Below, one piece after another: positions 7,637 to 16,718 of a stretch of DNA of 64,000 bases. The notes beneath the pieces are model-generated. The model did not search any database. It worked only from the letters and a program-made list of their open reading frames with translations, and was not told where the DNA came from. Position numbers and translations under genes: made by a program. The DNA is from Variovorax sp. Root473 (GTDB lineage: Bacteria; Pseudomonadota; Gammaproteobacteria; Burkholderiales; Burkholderiaceae_C). The stretch spans positions 170,624 to 234,623 of the forward strand of contig NZ_LMEV01000016.1 in assembly GCF_001426505.1 (NCBI RefSeq). Direction: 5' to 3'. Numbering within the stretch: position 1 is the stretch's first letter; each line of letters opens with the position of its first letter.

Positions 7637-9352
7637 CTAGCGCGTTGCAGGAATGACCGGCAGCAGCAGGAACGATGCGTGCCCCTCGCCACCCGTGTGC
7701 AGCGTCGTCTGCCCCGCGAAGCGTTCGGCGGTGCGATCGTCGGGATGGTCGTGCAGCAGCACGGAGCAGCCGCGCATTTCCTTGCCGTAGATCTGCGGAT
7801 GTGGGCCGGGCAGGTCGTGTTCGAAGTCCGAGCTGCCCACCGTCAGCACCAGCCGATAGCCCTTGCGGAAGACAAAGCACAGCGGCCAGATTTCCACCTG
7901 CAGTTCGTACACGCTGCCCGGCTCCAACACTTCGACGGTTTCGTGCGCGTGCACCGGCCGATACGGCTTGGATGCCTGCGGATCGAGCTTGCGATGCGAC
8001 GCGCGCAGCCAGCCTTGCGCCAAGGGTGCGTGGGGGTCCACCGCGCCCACGATGAGATGTTCCTTGCCGTCGGGTGCGAATGCGCGCACGGTCAGGAACA
8101 GGTCCGCGTCCCGCGCGGTCGTAGAGATATGGAGCGTGGCGGCCAGCGGCCCGGTCACTTCCATGTCCTGCTCGAAGGGCGCGGTGCTGAAGCTCACCGT
8201 GCCCTTGAGCCCATCGAATGCGGCGTGCGATGCTGTGGATGCGGGCGCGGGCTGCAAGGCCCGCTGACCGGCATCCAGATACAGCCGCGTCCACTCGGTG
8301 CGGGCCAGGGGCCATTCGTGCTCGGCGCGCTCGACGAACCTGTCGACATGCCGAATCTGGAGCTTCAGCGGAGGCTCGCGGTCCCAGCCGTTGTCTTCGC
8401 CCTTGAGGAAGTGGTCGAAGAATCGCTTCTGCAGCGCGACGCCGTAGTCCGTATAGAACTCGGTCCAGTGCTCAAGGCCATGCAGCTCGAGCCACTTCTG
8501 CGCCGAACCCGCGCCCAGGTAGCCCTCAACATTGCCGCGCAGATGCAGGCCGTGGCCGCCCCAGTTGCCGCAGGAGAGCACCGGCACTTCGATCGCGGCC
8601 AGGTTCGCGCGGCGCCCTTCGTAGTAGCTGTCCGTGATGCATTCCGAGTGCAGGTGCAGGGCCGAGATGTCGACGCGATTGGCGCGCATCTCTTCGTCGC
8701 CAAGCTCCGCGGGGCCGGAGATCGGCACGCCCGTATTGGGGTTGATGTGGCCCCGCGCGCCCAGGCCGTGCTGCACGTTTTCTACCTGTTGCGGATACCA
8801 GACCTTCATGAAGGTGTTGAGGATGCCGCCATGCCTGCAGGCATCCCGGTAGTAGTCCGAGAAGCCTTCGAAGGGGCAGATCGCCGCAAGATGCGCGGGC
8901 CGCGTGGCCGCCACCATCCACTGGGTGGCGGCGTAGTACGACACGCCGGCCAGGCCGATCTTTCCGTTGCTCCAGGGCTGGCCAGCCGCCCACTCGATGC
9001 AATCGTGAAAGTCCTTTGCCTCGCGTGGAGAGAAGGGGTCGATCACGCCGGGTGAACGGCCGGCACCGCGTGAATCCACGCGGATGCAGATGTAGCCCAG
9101 CGGCACCCAGCGCTCGGGGTCCGCCGTTTCCCAGTTCGCATAGCGGCCTGAACTTCCCTTCAGGATTTCCGGGTACGCCGCGACCAGCGACTGCCACTGG
9201 ACCGGATAACCGTCCTGGAACGGCAGCCCTTTGGCATACGGCCCGTAGGACATGAGCACGGGGTGACGCCCTTCGCCTGCCGGCCGAAAGACATCCGCGC
9301 GGACGACCGACCCGTCGTCCATGGGGATCTCGACATCCCAATCGATTTGCAT
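7637..9352 (-). CDS. CocE/NonD family alpha/beta hydrolase (S15-like)
   Basis: 571 residues. Residues 1-330 are an X-Pro dipeptidyl-peptidase-type alpha/beta hydrolase. The oxyanion strand is VDSRGAGRSPG, and the nucleophile elbow is GLAGVSYYAATQW with Ser138. The C-terminal third is the family's galactose-binding-like beta domain (GPLAATLHISTTARDADLF...). Members hydrolyse acyl esters or amides; cocaine esterase and glutaryl-7-ACA acylase are examples. The natural substrate here is unknown. There is no signal peptide. It is transcribed divergently from a TetR regulator across a 127-bp gap that holds a strong palindrome, so local repression is likely. Confidence 0.85.
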   Translation of the reverse strand: MQIDWDVEIPMDDGSVVRADVFRPAGEGRHPVLMSYGPYAKGLPFQDGYPVQWQSLVAAYPEILKGSSGRYANWETADPERWVPLGYICIRVDSRGAGRSPGVIDPFSPREAKDFHDCIEWAAGQPWSNGKIGLAGVSYYAATQWMVAATRPAHLAAICPFEGFSDYYRDACRHGGILNTFMKVWYPQQVENVQHGLGARGHINPNTGVPISGPAELGDEEMRANRVDISALHLHSECITDSYYEGRRANLAAIEVPVLSCGNWGGHGLHLRGNVEGYLGAGSAQKWLELHGLEHWTEFYTDYGVALQKRFFDHFLKGEDNGWDREPPLKLQIRHVDRFVERAEHEWPLARTEWTRLYLDAGQRALQPAPASTASHAAFDGLKGTVSFSTAPFEQDMEVTGPLAATLHISTTARDADLFLTVRAFAPDGKEHLIVGAVDPHAPLAQGWLRASHRKLDPQASKPYRPVHAHETVEVLEPGSVYELQVEIWPLCFVFRKGYRLVLTVGSSDFEHDLPGPHPQIYGKEMRGCSVLLHDHPDDRTAERFAGQTTLHTGGEGHASFLLLPVIPATR

Positions 9353-9387
9353 GACTGCTCCTTGCGTGATGGTTCGTGGATCATATT

Positions 9388-9409
9388 TAACGCAAGTAAA
9401 CTTGCATTA
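9388..9409. promoter_or_regulatory. Palindromic operator between hydrolase and TetR genes
   Basis: A 22-bp dyad with core GCAAGTAAACTTGC (arms GCAAGT and ACTTGC, 2-bp spacer) flanked symmetrically by TAA and TTA. It is centred 46 bases upstream of the hydrolase ATG and about 80 bases from the TetR start. Size and symmetry fit a TetR-family operator controlling both genes. Binding by the neighbouring TetR is inferred. Confidence 0.7.
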
Positions 9410-9479
9410 GTGGTTTGCCCTACTAAAGCAGGTCGACATGCATTAACGGATGCCGCTCTTTTCACTACCATCGGCAACC

Positions 9480-10082
9480 ATGAAGAAACAGCCAGAAGAA
9501 GACGTGCCGGAGCCACGGCGCCGCACCGGTGGCCGCAGCGCACGCGTGCAGGCCGCGGTGCTCGGGGCCACGATGGACGAGCTCAAGGCGCATGGTTACG
9601 ACGGGTTTTCCGTCGCGGCGGTCGCCGCGCGTTCGGGCGTGCACGAGACCTCGATCTACCGCCGCTGGAAATCACGCGATGGATTGATCCTCGAGGCCAC
9701 ATTCGCGCTGTTCGCACAGGACATTCCCATTCCGGATCGCGGCAGCCTGCGCGAGGACCTGGTCAACCTGCTGTCGGGTGCCGTGCGTCAGCTCAGCAGT
9801 CCGATCGGCTGGGCCGCCACGCAATTCGCGATGGCGCTGCCGCGCGAGAGCGAGATGACGCAAGAGGTACGGCAACAGTGGGCCAAACGCTTCGCCTCGG
9901 TGCGCGAGGTGTTCGACCGTGCCAGCCTGCGAGGGGAATGGCCCGTGGGCAAGAACCCGCAGGACATCATCGAAAGCCTCGTCGGCGCCATCTATCTGCG
10001 CATCCTCCATCTGCGGGAACCGGTCACCGCCGCGCACCTGAAGCGGCTCGTGGAGGCGGTTCTTCCTGCCACCTGTAAGTGA
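9480..10082 (+). CDS. TetR/AcrR family transcriptional regulator
   Basis: 200 residues from ATG 9480; an ATG 30 bases earlier is possible. The N-terminal helix-turn-helix is plain: AAVLGATMDELKAHGYDGFS, VAAVAARSGVHETSIYRRW, then KSRDGLILEA. The C-terminal ligand domain is all-helical and resembles the TetR_C_11/16 type. It is divergent from the CocE-type hydrolase, with a 22-bp palindrome between them. The simplest reading is a repressor of that hydrolase and of itself. The inducer is unknown. Confidence 0.85.
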   Translation: MKKQPEEDVPEPRRRTGGRSARVQAAVLGATMDELKAHGYDGFSVAAVAARSGVHETSIYRRWKSRDGLILEATFALFAQDIPIPDRGSLREDLVNLLSGAVRQLSSPIGWAATQFAMALPRESEMTQEVRQQWAKRFASVREVFDRASLRGEWPVGKNPQDIIESLVGAIYLRILHLREPVTAAHLKRLVEAVLPATCK

Positions 10083-10376
10083 CCCTGCGCCCGAATCGGG
10101 AGCATTCAGAAGTAGAGATCTGCGGCTTCTGGCCCTATCTGGTCGCTGACTCGGCGCGAAGGTCCGGAAGCGATGGTGCTCACGCGCGAGGTAGGCATGG
10201 GGTGCAGGAATTGACCTCGCAGGATCGAGGAAATCTCACCATAACGAACGACTGGTTTGTAGAGAAGCGAGAGACCGCTCAGGGCCCGTTGCGGACATTG
10301 AGCCTCCCCGAAAGCGGTCACTCGAACCGAAGGCCTAGAACGAGCCTGAAGCAGCCCTGCTGACGACCATGGCCGG
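10083..10376. other. Non-coding gap between TetR and LysR genes
   Basis: 294 bp lying downstream of both flanking genes. No supported gene. A 7-bp inverted pair (GACCGCT and AGCGGTC) flanks GC-rich sequence at about 10270-10314. No clear terminator hairpin with a T-run was seen. Confidence 0.4.
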
Positions 10377-11302
10377 TCACTGGCGAAGCGGTGCCAGTTC
10401 GCCCTCCTGCGGCGGCGTGGCTCGCAAGGCATCCACCAGAAAATTGACCATCACCCGCACCTTCGCGCTGAGGTGGCGACGGCTTGCGTAGATTGCCAAG
10501 ATGTCGATGGGAGGCATGCGATAGGCAGGCATGGCCTCGACCAATCGACCAGCGCGCACATCCTCACCAATCACAAAACTCGGCTGCCAGATCACACCGG
10601 CGCCGGCGATGGCCGCCGCGCGAGCGGTGCTGCCGTTGTTGGCCCGCATTGCCCAGCGCACCCGTACCGATTCCAGCGTCCCGCCAGGGCCGGCGAACTG
10701 CCACTCATCGGATGTCGCACCGTATGTGTAGCCTAGGCACAGGTGCCGCGAAAGATCCGCCGGGACCTTGGGTATGCCATGGGTCGCAAGATATTCGGGT
10801 GAGGCACAGACCAGGTTTTCCGAACAGCCCAAGCGGCGCGCAATGTGGTTTCCGGATGTGGTCCGCGAGATGCGAATGGCCAGGTCGTAGCCTTCCTCAA
10901 CGATATCGACCACGCGGTCGATGAGCGCGATGTCGAGTTCGACATCGGGATACTTCGCCATGAACGTCGGCCACAGGGGGTCAGCACGAGGCTGCCGAAA
11001 CTCAGCGGCGCGTTGATGCGCAGGCGCCCACGCGGCTGCAGTGACGCCGTGGTCGCCAGCGCCTCGGTCTCCGCCACCTCTTCAAGAATCGATTTGGCCC
11101 GGTCGAACAATGCTTCGCCACCTCCGGTGAGTGACAAGCGGCGTGATGTGCGGTTGATCAGCCGCGTGCGCAAGTGCGCTTCCAGCTCGTTGACGTAGCG
11201 CGTCACGTTGGCCGGGGACGTGTCCAGCGTGTCGGCGGCCTTGGTGAAACTGCCACGCGCGACCACGGTGACGAACACCTCGTAAGCACGCAATCGGTCC
11301 AT
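10377..11302 (-). pseudogene. LysR-family regulator, single-base frameshift
   Basis: The N-terminal half begins MDRLRAYEVFVTVVARGSFTKAAD at ATG 11302, with GGAGA eight bases upstream. It contains a full LysR winged helix and runs to LSFGSLVLTP. The C-terminal half (MAKYPDVELDIALIDRVVDI to the stop at 10377) is in another frame. Adding one C to the run read as five G on the plus strand at 10976-10980 gives LTPLWPTFMAKYPDVELDI, exactly the usual junction of the effector-binding domain. About 309 residues would result, normal for CrgA-type LysR proteins. The gene is either recently broken or hit by a homopolymer error. Confidence 0.8.
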
Positions 11303-11326
11303 GGGCGTCGTCTCCAATCATTCAAC

Positions 11327-11701
11327 TCAGCCCAGCGCAGTCCAGCTGCAGCGCAACTCGTACTGCGCGCCGCGGTAACTGAGCGTGCCCGTCGCGCCCG
11401 CCACGCGCAGCGCCACGGCCACCTGCGGCCGTTCGAGGCTGGTGCCGCGCACGCGCATGAGCTGCTGGCGATGGTCGACAAAGCGCTGCTGCAGCGTGAA
11501 GCGCTCGCTGTCCTCGGTGCCGGGGCCGGTGCGCGCGACGATGAGTTCGGTCAGCTGGCCGGTCGAGAGACTGAACTGGATCTCGACCGCGTAGGGCCGG
11601 CCATCGCACTGCAGGCTGCCGTTCGCAAAGGCCGACGGCAGGCCCAGAAAGAGAAGGCACGGCAGGGCGAGGGCGGCAAGGAGGCGACGGCGGCAGCGCA
11701 T
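11327..11701 (-). CDS. Small secreted protein of unknown function
   Basis: 124 residues from ATG 11701. The signal peptide is clear: MRCRRRLLAALALPCLLFLG, cleaved near PSAFA. The mature part is a small beta-rich domain with two cysteines (SLQCDGRPY and YELRCSW), one near each end, likely a disulfide in the periplasm. I do not recognise a family. It sits between the LysR gene and an acyl-CoA ligase, all on the minus strand. The 87 bp to the ligase stop suggests a separate transcript. Confidence 0.6.
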   Translation of the reverse strand: MRCRRRLLAALALPCLLFLGLPSAFANGSLQCDGRPYAVEIQFSLSTGQLTELIVARTGPGTEDSERFTLQQRFVDHRQQLMRVRGTSLERPQVAVALRVAGATGTLSYRGAQYELRCSWTALG

Positions 11702-11788
11702 GTCACTGTTGGGGGCGTGTGGCGGCTCGCCACCATACTCCAAGCAGGTGAAACACATCTGCACACACCAGACACACCCGCCGGTGCG

Positions 11789-13342
11789 TCATCCCACCTT
11801 GCGCGCGCGTCCTTCCCAGTGCGGCTCGCGCAGCTTGTACTTGAGCATCTTCCCCGCCGGCGACAGCGGAATCTCTTCGCGGAACTCCACGCTGCGCGGG
11901 CACTTGTAGCCGGCGATCAGCGTCTTGCAGTGCGCCACCAGCGCCTCGGCGCTCAGGGCCTCGCCGGCGCGCAGAACGACCACGGCATGCACGCGCTCGC
12001 CCCACTGGTCATCGGGCACGCCGACCACGGCGCACATCGACACCTGCGGCAGTTGCGTGATGGCGTTCTCGACCTCGGCCGAGTAGATGTTCTCGCCGCC
12101 GCTCACGATCATGTCCTTGAGCCGGTCGACCACGTAGACGAAACCGTCGGCGTCCATCACGCCGCCGTCGCCGGTGTGCATCCAGCCATCGCGCAGCACC
12201 TCGGCGGTCTGCTCGGGCTTGTTCCAGTAGCCGGCCATCACCATCGGCCCGCGCGCGGCGATCTCGCCGACGGTGCCGTTCGGCACAGGCTGGCCGTCGG
12301 CATCGACGATGCGCACTTCGGCGATGGGCACGGGCCGCCCGGCCGAACGGCGGCGCGTACCCGGCTGGTCGGGGTGGTGGCACCAGGTGGGCAGCACGGT
12401 GACCACGGGCGACAGCTCGGTCATGCCATAGAGCTGGCAGAAGCCCGCGCGCGGCAGCTTGTCGATGGCCTGCAGCAGCAGCGCGTCGTCGATGGGGGCG
12501 GCGCCGTACAGCACCAGCTGCAGCGGCGTGGTGTCGAACTCGGCAAAGCGCGGGTGCTCGATGAGCCGCTTGAGCATGGTGGGCACCATGAAGGTCTCGC
12601 TGGCGCGCTCGTTCTGTATGGCTTCCAGCACCTTCACTTCGTCGAAGGCCGGAATGATGACCTGCGTGCACAGGCGCATCATCAGCTGCAGCGTGAGGCC
12701 GGCACCGCCCACATGAAACATGGGCGCCATGTTCAGGCCCACGGCCTCGGCGGGGCGCGTGGCCGCCATGTTGGCCGAGAGCTGGCCGGTGTAGAGGTTG
12801 CCGTGCGTGAGCATCACGCCCTTGGGCAGGCCGGTGGTGCCGCCGGTGTACATCACGGCGGCCAGGTCGGCGCCGCCGCGCCGCGCGTCGGGCACGGGTT
12901 GCGCCTGCGCCATGAGCGCCTCGGCATCGGCCATGCCTTCGGGCGCGGGGCCGTCGCCGAAATGCACCAGCGTCTTCAGCGAGCGCGAGAGTTCGCGCTG
13001 CTGCTGTGCCACGGCGCCGAAGTGCGTGTCGGACAGCAGGATGCGCGTGTCGCAGTCGTCCAGCGAGTACGCAACCTCGCGCGCGCTCCAGCGGATGTTG
13101 ACGGGGTTGATCACACCGCCCGCCCACCAGGTGGCGTAGAGGTACTCCACGTAGCGGTCGGAGTTCAGTGCCAGCAGGCCCACGCGGTCGCCGGGCTGCA
13201 GGCCCAGCGACTGCAGCACGGCCGCGAGCCGCGCCACGCGGTCGACGAACTGGGCGAAGGTGCTGCGGCGCGCGCCGCACACGAGGGCGGTGGCGTTCGG
13301 GCGTTCCTGCAGGGCCTTGTGCAGGGGCTGGGTCAGGTCCAT
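11789..13342 (-). CDS. AMP-forming acyl-CoA ligase (fatty-acid CoA ligase family)
   Basis: 517 residues from ATG 13342, with GGAGA nine bases upstream. It has the ANL signature motifs: the phosphate-binding loop YTGGTTGLPKGVMLTH, the YGMTE motif, HTGDGGVMDADGFVYVVDR and the hinge RLKDMIVSGGENIYSAEVE, plus the catalytic lysine region PLSPAGKMLKYKLRE. It activates a carboxylic acid to its CoA thioester with ATP. The chain length or aromatic nature of the substrate cannot be read. It is divergent from a Bug-family gene, and the 200-bp gap between them carries two copies of the dyad also found at 24.2 kb. Confidence 0.88.
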   Translation of the reverse strand: MDLTQPLHKALQERPNATALVCGARRSTFAQFVDRVARLAAVLQSLGLQPGDRVGLLALNSDRYVEYLYATWWAGGVINPVNIRWSAREVAYSLDDCDTRILLSDTHFGAVAQQQRELSRSLKTLVHFGDGPAPEGMADAEALMAQAQPVPDARRGGADLAAVMYTGGTTGLPKGVMLTHGNLYTGQLSANMAATRPAEAVGLNMAPMFHVGGAGLTLQLMMRLCTQVIIPAFDEVKVLEAIQNERASETFMVPTMLKRLIEHPRFAEFDTTPLQLVLYGAAPIDDALLLQAIDKLPRAGFCQLYGMTELSPVVTVLPTWCHHPDQPGTRRRSAGRPVPIAEVRIVDADGQPVPNGTVGEIAARGPMVMAGYWNKPEQTAEVLRDGWMHTGDGGVMDADGFVYVVDRLKDMIVSGGENIYSAEVENAITQLPQVSMCAVVGVPDDQWGERVHAVVVLRAGEALSAEALVAHCKTLIAGYKCPRSVEFREEIPLSPAGKMLKYKLREPHWEGRARKVG

Positions 13343-13409
13343 GGACTGCGGTCTCCGTCGGTCGATTCGTTGTTGTGCGCCGAGTATGGAAGGGCCGCGC
13401 CGTGCCGGC

Positions 13410-13427
13410 ATCGTCGGAAGCGACGGG
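13410..13427. promoter_or_regulatory. Shared dyad, copy 1 (ATCGTCGGAAGCGACGGG)
   Basis: An 18-bp site with inverted arms CGTCG/CGACG around GAAG. It lies between the divergent acyl-CoA ligase and Bug genes, 68 bases upstream of the ligase start. A second copy follows 42 bp away centre to centre (four helical turns), and a close match lies at 24233-24250. Confidence 0.65.
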
Positions 13428-13451
13428 ATCGAAAACGCCGCGGCGCCCAAA

Positions 13452-13469
13452 GTCGTCGGAAGCGACGGT
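13452..13469. promoter_or_regulatory. Shared dyad, copy 2 (GTCGTCGGAAGCGACGGT)
   Basis: It is identical to copy 1 over the 16 bases TCGTCGGAAGCGACGG. It is on the same helical face as copy 1 and 74 bases upstream of the Bug gene start. It overlaps another short palindrome, CGACGGTGACCGTCG (13463-13477). Confidence 0.65.
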
Positions 13470-13542
13470 GACCGTCGCCGGGCTGCGCGCGACCATCTCC
13501 GCACAACGACTGTTCGACCGAACGACCGACCGGAGACGCGCC

Positions 13543-14544
13543 ATGACTTCCTTCTTCACCGTTCTCACCGACCCCACCCGCCGCCGCCTGCTCGGCGGCG
13601 CCGCGCTCGCCGCCGCAGGCACCGCGCTGCCCTTCATGGCACGCGCCCAGGGCCTGTTCGGCAAGCAGCCGATCACGCTGCTGGTGCCGTACCCCGCGGG
13701 CGGCGCCACCGACGTGCAGGCGCGTGCGCTGGCCCTGGCGGCCTCGCGCGAGCTGAAGCAGCAGATCGTCATCCTCAACCAGCCCGGCGTCGCTGCCACG
13801 CTCGCGCCGACCACCATGGCGCGCAAGGCCGCGCCCGACGGCTACACGCTGTCGCTCATGCTGAGTTCGCTCTACCGGCTGCCGCACCTGCAGAAGGTGA
13901 GCTACGACCCGGCCGTCGACTTCACCTACGTGGCCAACGTGACGGCCGCCACGCTGGGCATCACGGTGCGCCAGGACGCACCGTGGAAAGACCTGAACGC
14001 GCTGCTGGCCGCGGCCAAGGCCAAGCCGGGCGAGATTTCCTACGGCACCACGGGGCGCGGTGGCACCTCGCATGTGTCGATGGAACGGCTGGCGGCGCTG
14101 GCGGGCGTGAAGTTCAACTTCATTCCCTTCAAGGGCGCGGCCGAGCTGTACAACGCGCTCATGGGCGGCCATGTGGATGCCGTGTCCGAAGCCGGCTTCG
14201 GCGCGGCCGTGGCGGGCGGGCGTGTGCGCCTGCTGGCCACGTTCAACGAGGCGCGCTCGCCCAACCGGCAGAACGTGCCGACCGCGAAGGAGCTGGGCTT
14301 CGACGTGGTGGCCAACGGCTCGTGGGGCATCGCCGGCCCGCGCGGCATGGACCCGAAGATCGTGCAGGCGCTGCAGGAGGCCTTCCGCAAGGCCGTGGAC
14401 GACCCCGAGTTCGTGCGCACGCTCGACCTGAACGACTACGTCAGGTTCTACATGGACAGCCCCGCGTACACGGCCTGGGCACACAAGACGTACGCCGACG
14501 AGAAGCGCTTCGTGAGCGACCTGCGCATCAAGCTCGACGACTGA
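13543..14544 (+). CDS. Bug-family (TctC-like) periplasmic binding protein
   Basis: 333 residues. The start at 13543 has GGAG ten bases upstream. A signal of the RRRLLGG type reaches FMARAQ, possibly Tat-exported. The family pattern follows: PITLLVPYPAGGATDVQARALA, GVAATLAPTTMARKAAPDGYTL, YGTTGRGGTSHVSMERLA and FIPFKGAAELYNALMGGHVDAV. Bug proteins capture carboxylic or aromatic acids in the periplasm. No TctA/TctB membrane genes are in the window, which is usual for betaproteobacterial Bug genes. It is the first gene of a plus-strand run with an ADP-forming acyl-CoA synthetase and a second Bug gene. Confidence 0.87.
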   Translation: MTSFFTVLTDPTRRRLLGGAALAAAGTALPFMARAQGLFGKQPITLLVPYPAGGATDVQARALALAASRELKQQIVILNQPGVAATLAPTTMARKAAPDGYTLSLMLSSLYRLPHLQKVSYDPAVDFTYVANVTAATLGITVRQDAPWKDLNALLAAAKAKPGEISYGTTGRGGTSHVSMERLAALAGVKFNFIPFKGAAELYNALMGGHVDAVSEAGFGAAVAGGRVRLLATFNEARSPNRQNVPTAKELGFDVVANGSWGIAGPRGMDPKIVQALQEAFRKAVDDPEFVRTLDLNDYVRFYMDSPAYTAWAHKTYADEKRFVSDLRIKLDD

Positions 14545-14559
14545 GATTTTATTTTTGCC

Positions 14560-16677
14560 ATGACTTCCACTTCCTCCCTTCACACCTTCCTCCATCCCAA
14601 GGCCATCGCCTTCGTCGGCGCCACCGAGCGCTCGGTGTGGTCCAACGCGGCGTTCGCCAGCCTGCGCACGCTGGGCTACGACGGCAAGCTCTACCCGGTC
14701 AACCGGCGCGGCGGCAGCTTTCATGGCATGGCGGCGGCCACCTCGGCCGAGGCCATCGGCGAGCCGGTCGACACCGCATTGCTCATGGTGCCGGCCGACG
14801 CGCTCGACGACGCGCTGGCCGACCTGCAACGCGCGGGCATCGGCAACGCGGTGCTGCTGAGCTCGGGCTTCGCCGAAGCCGGCGAGGAAGGCCGCGAGCG
14901 CCAGCGCCAGCTCACGGCCAAGGCGCGATCGCGCGGCCTGCGCATTCTCGGGCCGAACTGCCTGGGCTTCGTCAATTACGTCGACCGCTCGGCCGTGTGG
15001 ACTGCCTCGCTGCGCGAGCCGCTGCCGGCGGGCACGCTGGGCATCGTGTCGCAAAGCGGCGCGCTCGCGGGGCAGCTGTCGTTCATGGCGCAGGTGCACG
15101 GCATTGGCCTGAGCCGCATGGTCTCGACCGGCAACGAGTCGGACATCGACATCGCCGAGGTCATCGACTACCTGGTGGACGACGAGCACACGCGTTCCAT
15201 CGCCGTGTTTGCCGAGACCGTGCGCGACCCGCAGCGCTTTGCCGCCGCGGCCGAGCGCGCACTGGCCGTGGCCAAGCCCATCGTCGTGCTGAAGATGGGC
15301 AGCAGCGAGATCACCGCGCAGGCCGCGCAGGCCCACACCGGCTCGCTCGTGGGCGACGACCGCGTGTTCGACGCCATGTGCCAGCGCCTGGGCCTGATGC
15401 GCGTGCGTTCCATCGAAGACCTGGTGTTCACCGCCGCCTTCGCTAGCATGACCGGAGCCTTCGCGGCTGGCGGGCTCGCGGCCGTGTCGATGTCGGGCGG
15501 CATGTGCGAGATCTTTGCCGAGCGCGCCGAAGAAGAAGGCCTGGTGCTCACGCCGCTCGCGCCCACCACCGAGGCCGCGCTGCGCGAGGTGCTGCCGGGC
15601 TACGGCACGCCGCAGAACCCGCTGGACGTGACCGGCGCCGCCATGCTGCAGCCCGAGCTGTTCGGCAACGCACTCGAAGCGTTGGTGCGCGACCCCGCAC
15701 TGGGCGCCGCCATCGTCGTGGCCGACGTGCCCAATGCGCCGGCCAACGACACGCCGCTCAACCGCGCGGTGCTCGCGCAGGTGGCGCGCGGGCTGTCGGC
15801 CAGCCCAGTGCCCGCGATCGTCTGCAGCCACTACGTGATGCAGGTGAGCGAGCGTTCCCGCGAGCTCATCGCCGAGACCGGCATCCGCCACCTCGCCTGC
15901 GGCATCCACCACGCGATGAGCGCGGCGGGTGCGGTGCGGCGCTGGTCTGAAACGCTGCGTCGGCGTCAACACGCGCAAGGTGTCGCTGCTGCGGTGCCGG
16001 CGACCCCACCCACACAGCCCCTGCGTTCGGAGCGCGAGACGCTCGAGTGGCTCTCGCAGCGCGGCGTGCCTGTGGTGCCCGTGCGGCTGTCGCGCAGCGC
16101 CGACGAGGCTGCGCGCTTCGCCGAAGAAATCGGCGGCCCGGTCGTGCTGAAGATCGCCTCGGCGCAGATCGCGCACAAGACCGAGGTCGGCGGCGTGGCG
16201 CTCAACCTGCAGGGCGCTGACGCGGTGCGCGTGGCCTGGCAGGCGATGGACGCGCGCGTGCGCGCTGCGCGGCCCGAAGCCGAGATCGACGGCATCCTCG
16301 TCGCGCCGATGCGCACCGGCGGTCTCGAGCTGTTCGTCGGCACTGTGCGCGATCCGCAGTGGGGTCCGGCGCTCGCCGTGGGGCTCGGGGGCATCTGGGT
16401 CGAGGCGCTGCGCGACACCAGCCTGCGCCTGCTGCCCGTGACGCCCGCCGAGGTGAAGGACATGCTGGCCGAGCTGCGCGGTGCGCGCCTGCTCGACGGC
16501 TGGCGCGGCGCGCCCGCGGCCGACCGCGACGCCATCGCCGACGCCGTGGCCGCCATCGGCAACGCGGCGCTCGCGCTGGGCCACGAACTGGTCTCGCTCG
16601 AAGTCAACCCGCTGCGGGTGGACGGTGGCACTGTCGAGGCGCTCGATGCGCTGGCCGTGTGGGGCGCCGCCGGCTGA
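14560..16677 (+). CDS. ADP-forming acyl-CoA synthetase (acetate-CoA ligase family), fused subunits
   Basis: 705 residues in the order CoA-binding domain (FVGATERSVWSNAAF near residue 20), succinyl-CoA-ligase-like domain (GIVSQSGALAGQ), the phosphohistidine loop AHTGSLVGDD with His259, and a C-terminal ATP-grasp domain (about residues 480-705, EEIGGPVVLKIASAQIAHKTEVGGV). This single-chain form makes or uses an acyl-CoA while coupling to ATP/ADP plus phosphate. It starts 15 bases after the Bug gene, with a weak ribosome-binding site. It lies between two Bug genes, so it probably activates the acid they deliver. Acid identity is unknown. Confidence 0.88.
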   Translation: MTSTSSLHTFLHPKAIAFVGATERSVWSNAAFASLRTLGYDGKLYPVNRRGGSFHGMAAATSAEAIGEPVDTALLMVPADALDDALADLQRAGIGNAVLLSSGFAEAGEEGRERQRQLTAKARSRGLRILGPNCLGFVNYVDRSAVWTASLREPLPAGTLGIVSQSGALAGQLSFMAQVHGIGLSRMVSTGNESDIDIAEVIDYLVDDEHTRSIAVFAETVRDPQRFAAAAERALAVAKPIVVLKMGSSEITAQAAQAHTGSLVGDDRVFDAMCQRLGLMRVRSIEDLVFTAAFASMTGAFAAGGLAAVSMSGGMCEIFAERAEEEGLVLTPLAPTTEAALREVLPGYGTPQNPLDVTGAAMLQPELFGNALEALVRDPALGAAIVVADVPNAPANDTPLNRAVLAQVARGLSASPVPAIVCSHYVMQVSERSRELIAETGIRHLACGIHHAMSAAGAVRRWSETLRRRQHAQGVAAAVPATPPTQPLRSERETLEWLSQRGVPVVPVRLSRSADEAARFAEEIGGPVVLKIASAQIAHKTEVGGVALNLQGADAVRVAWQAMDARVRAARPEAEIDGILVAPMRTGGLELFVGTVRDPQWGPALAVGLGGIWVEALRDTSLRLLPVTPAEVKDMLAELRGARLLDGWRGAPAADRDAIADAVAAIGNAALALGHELVSLEVNPLRVDGGTVEALDALAVWGAAG

Positions 16678-16718
16678 GCAGAACTTCATCTTCAAAAGAA
16701 TCAACAGGAGACATCTTC

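Noticed and set aside
10164..10176. CGGAAGCGATGGT as a fourth copy of the shared dyad
   Set aside because: It matches only one half and lacks the inverted arm, and it lies downstream of genes, not in a promoter.
13333..16704. 1123-codon open frame on the minus strand opposite the Bug and acyl-CoA synthetase genes
   Set aside because: It is the mirror of strongly biased high-GC genes. The protein is rich in His/Arg/Gly repeats and shows no domain, while the plus-strand genes have clear motifs.
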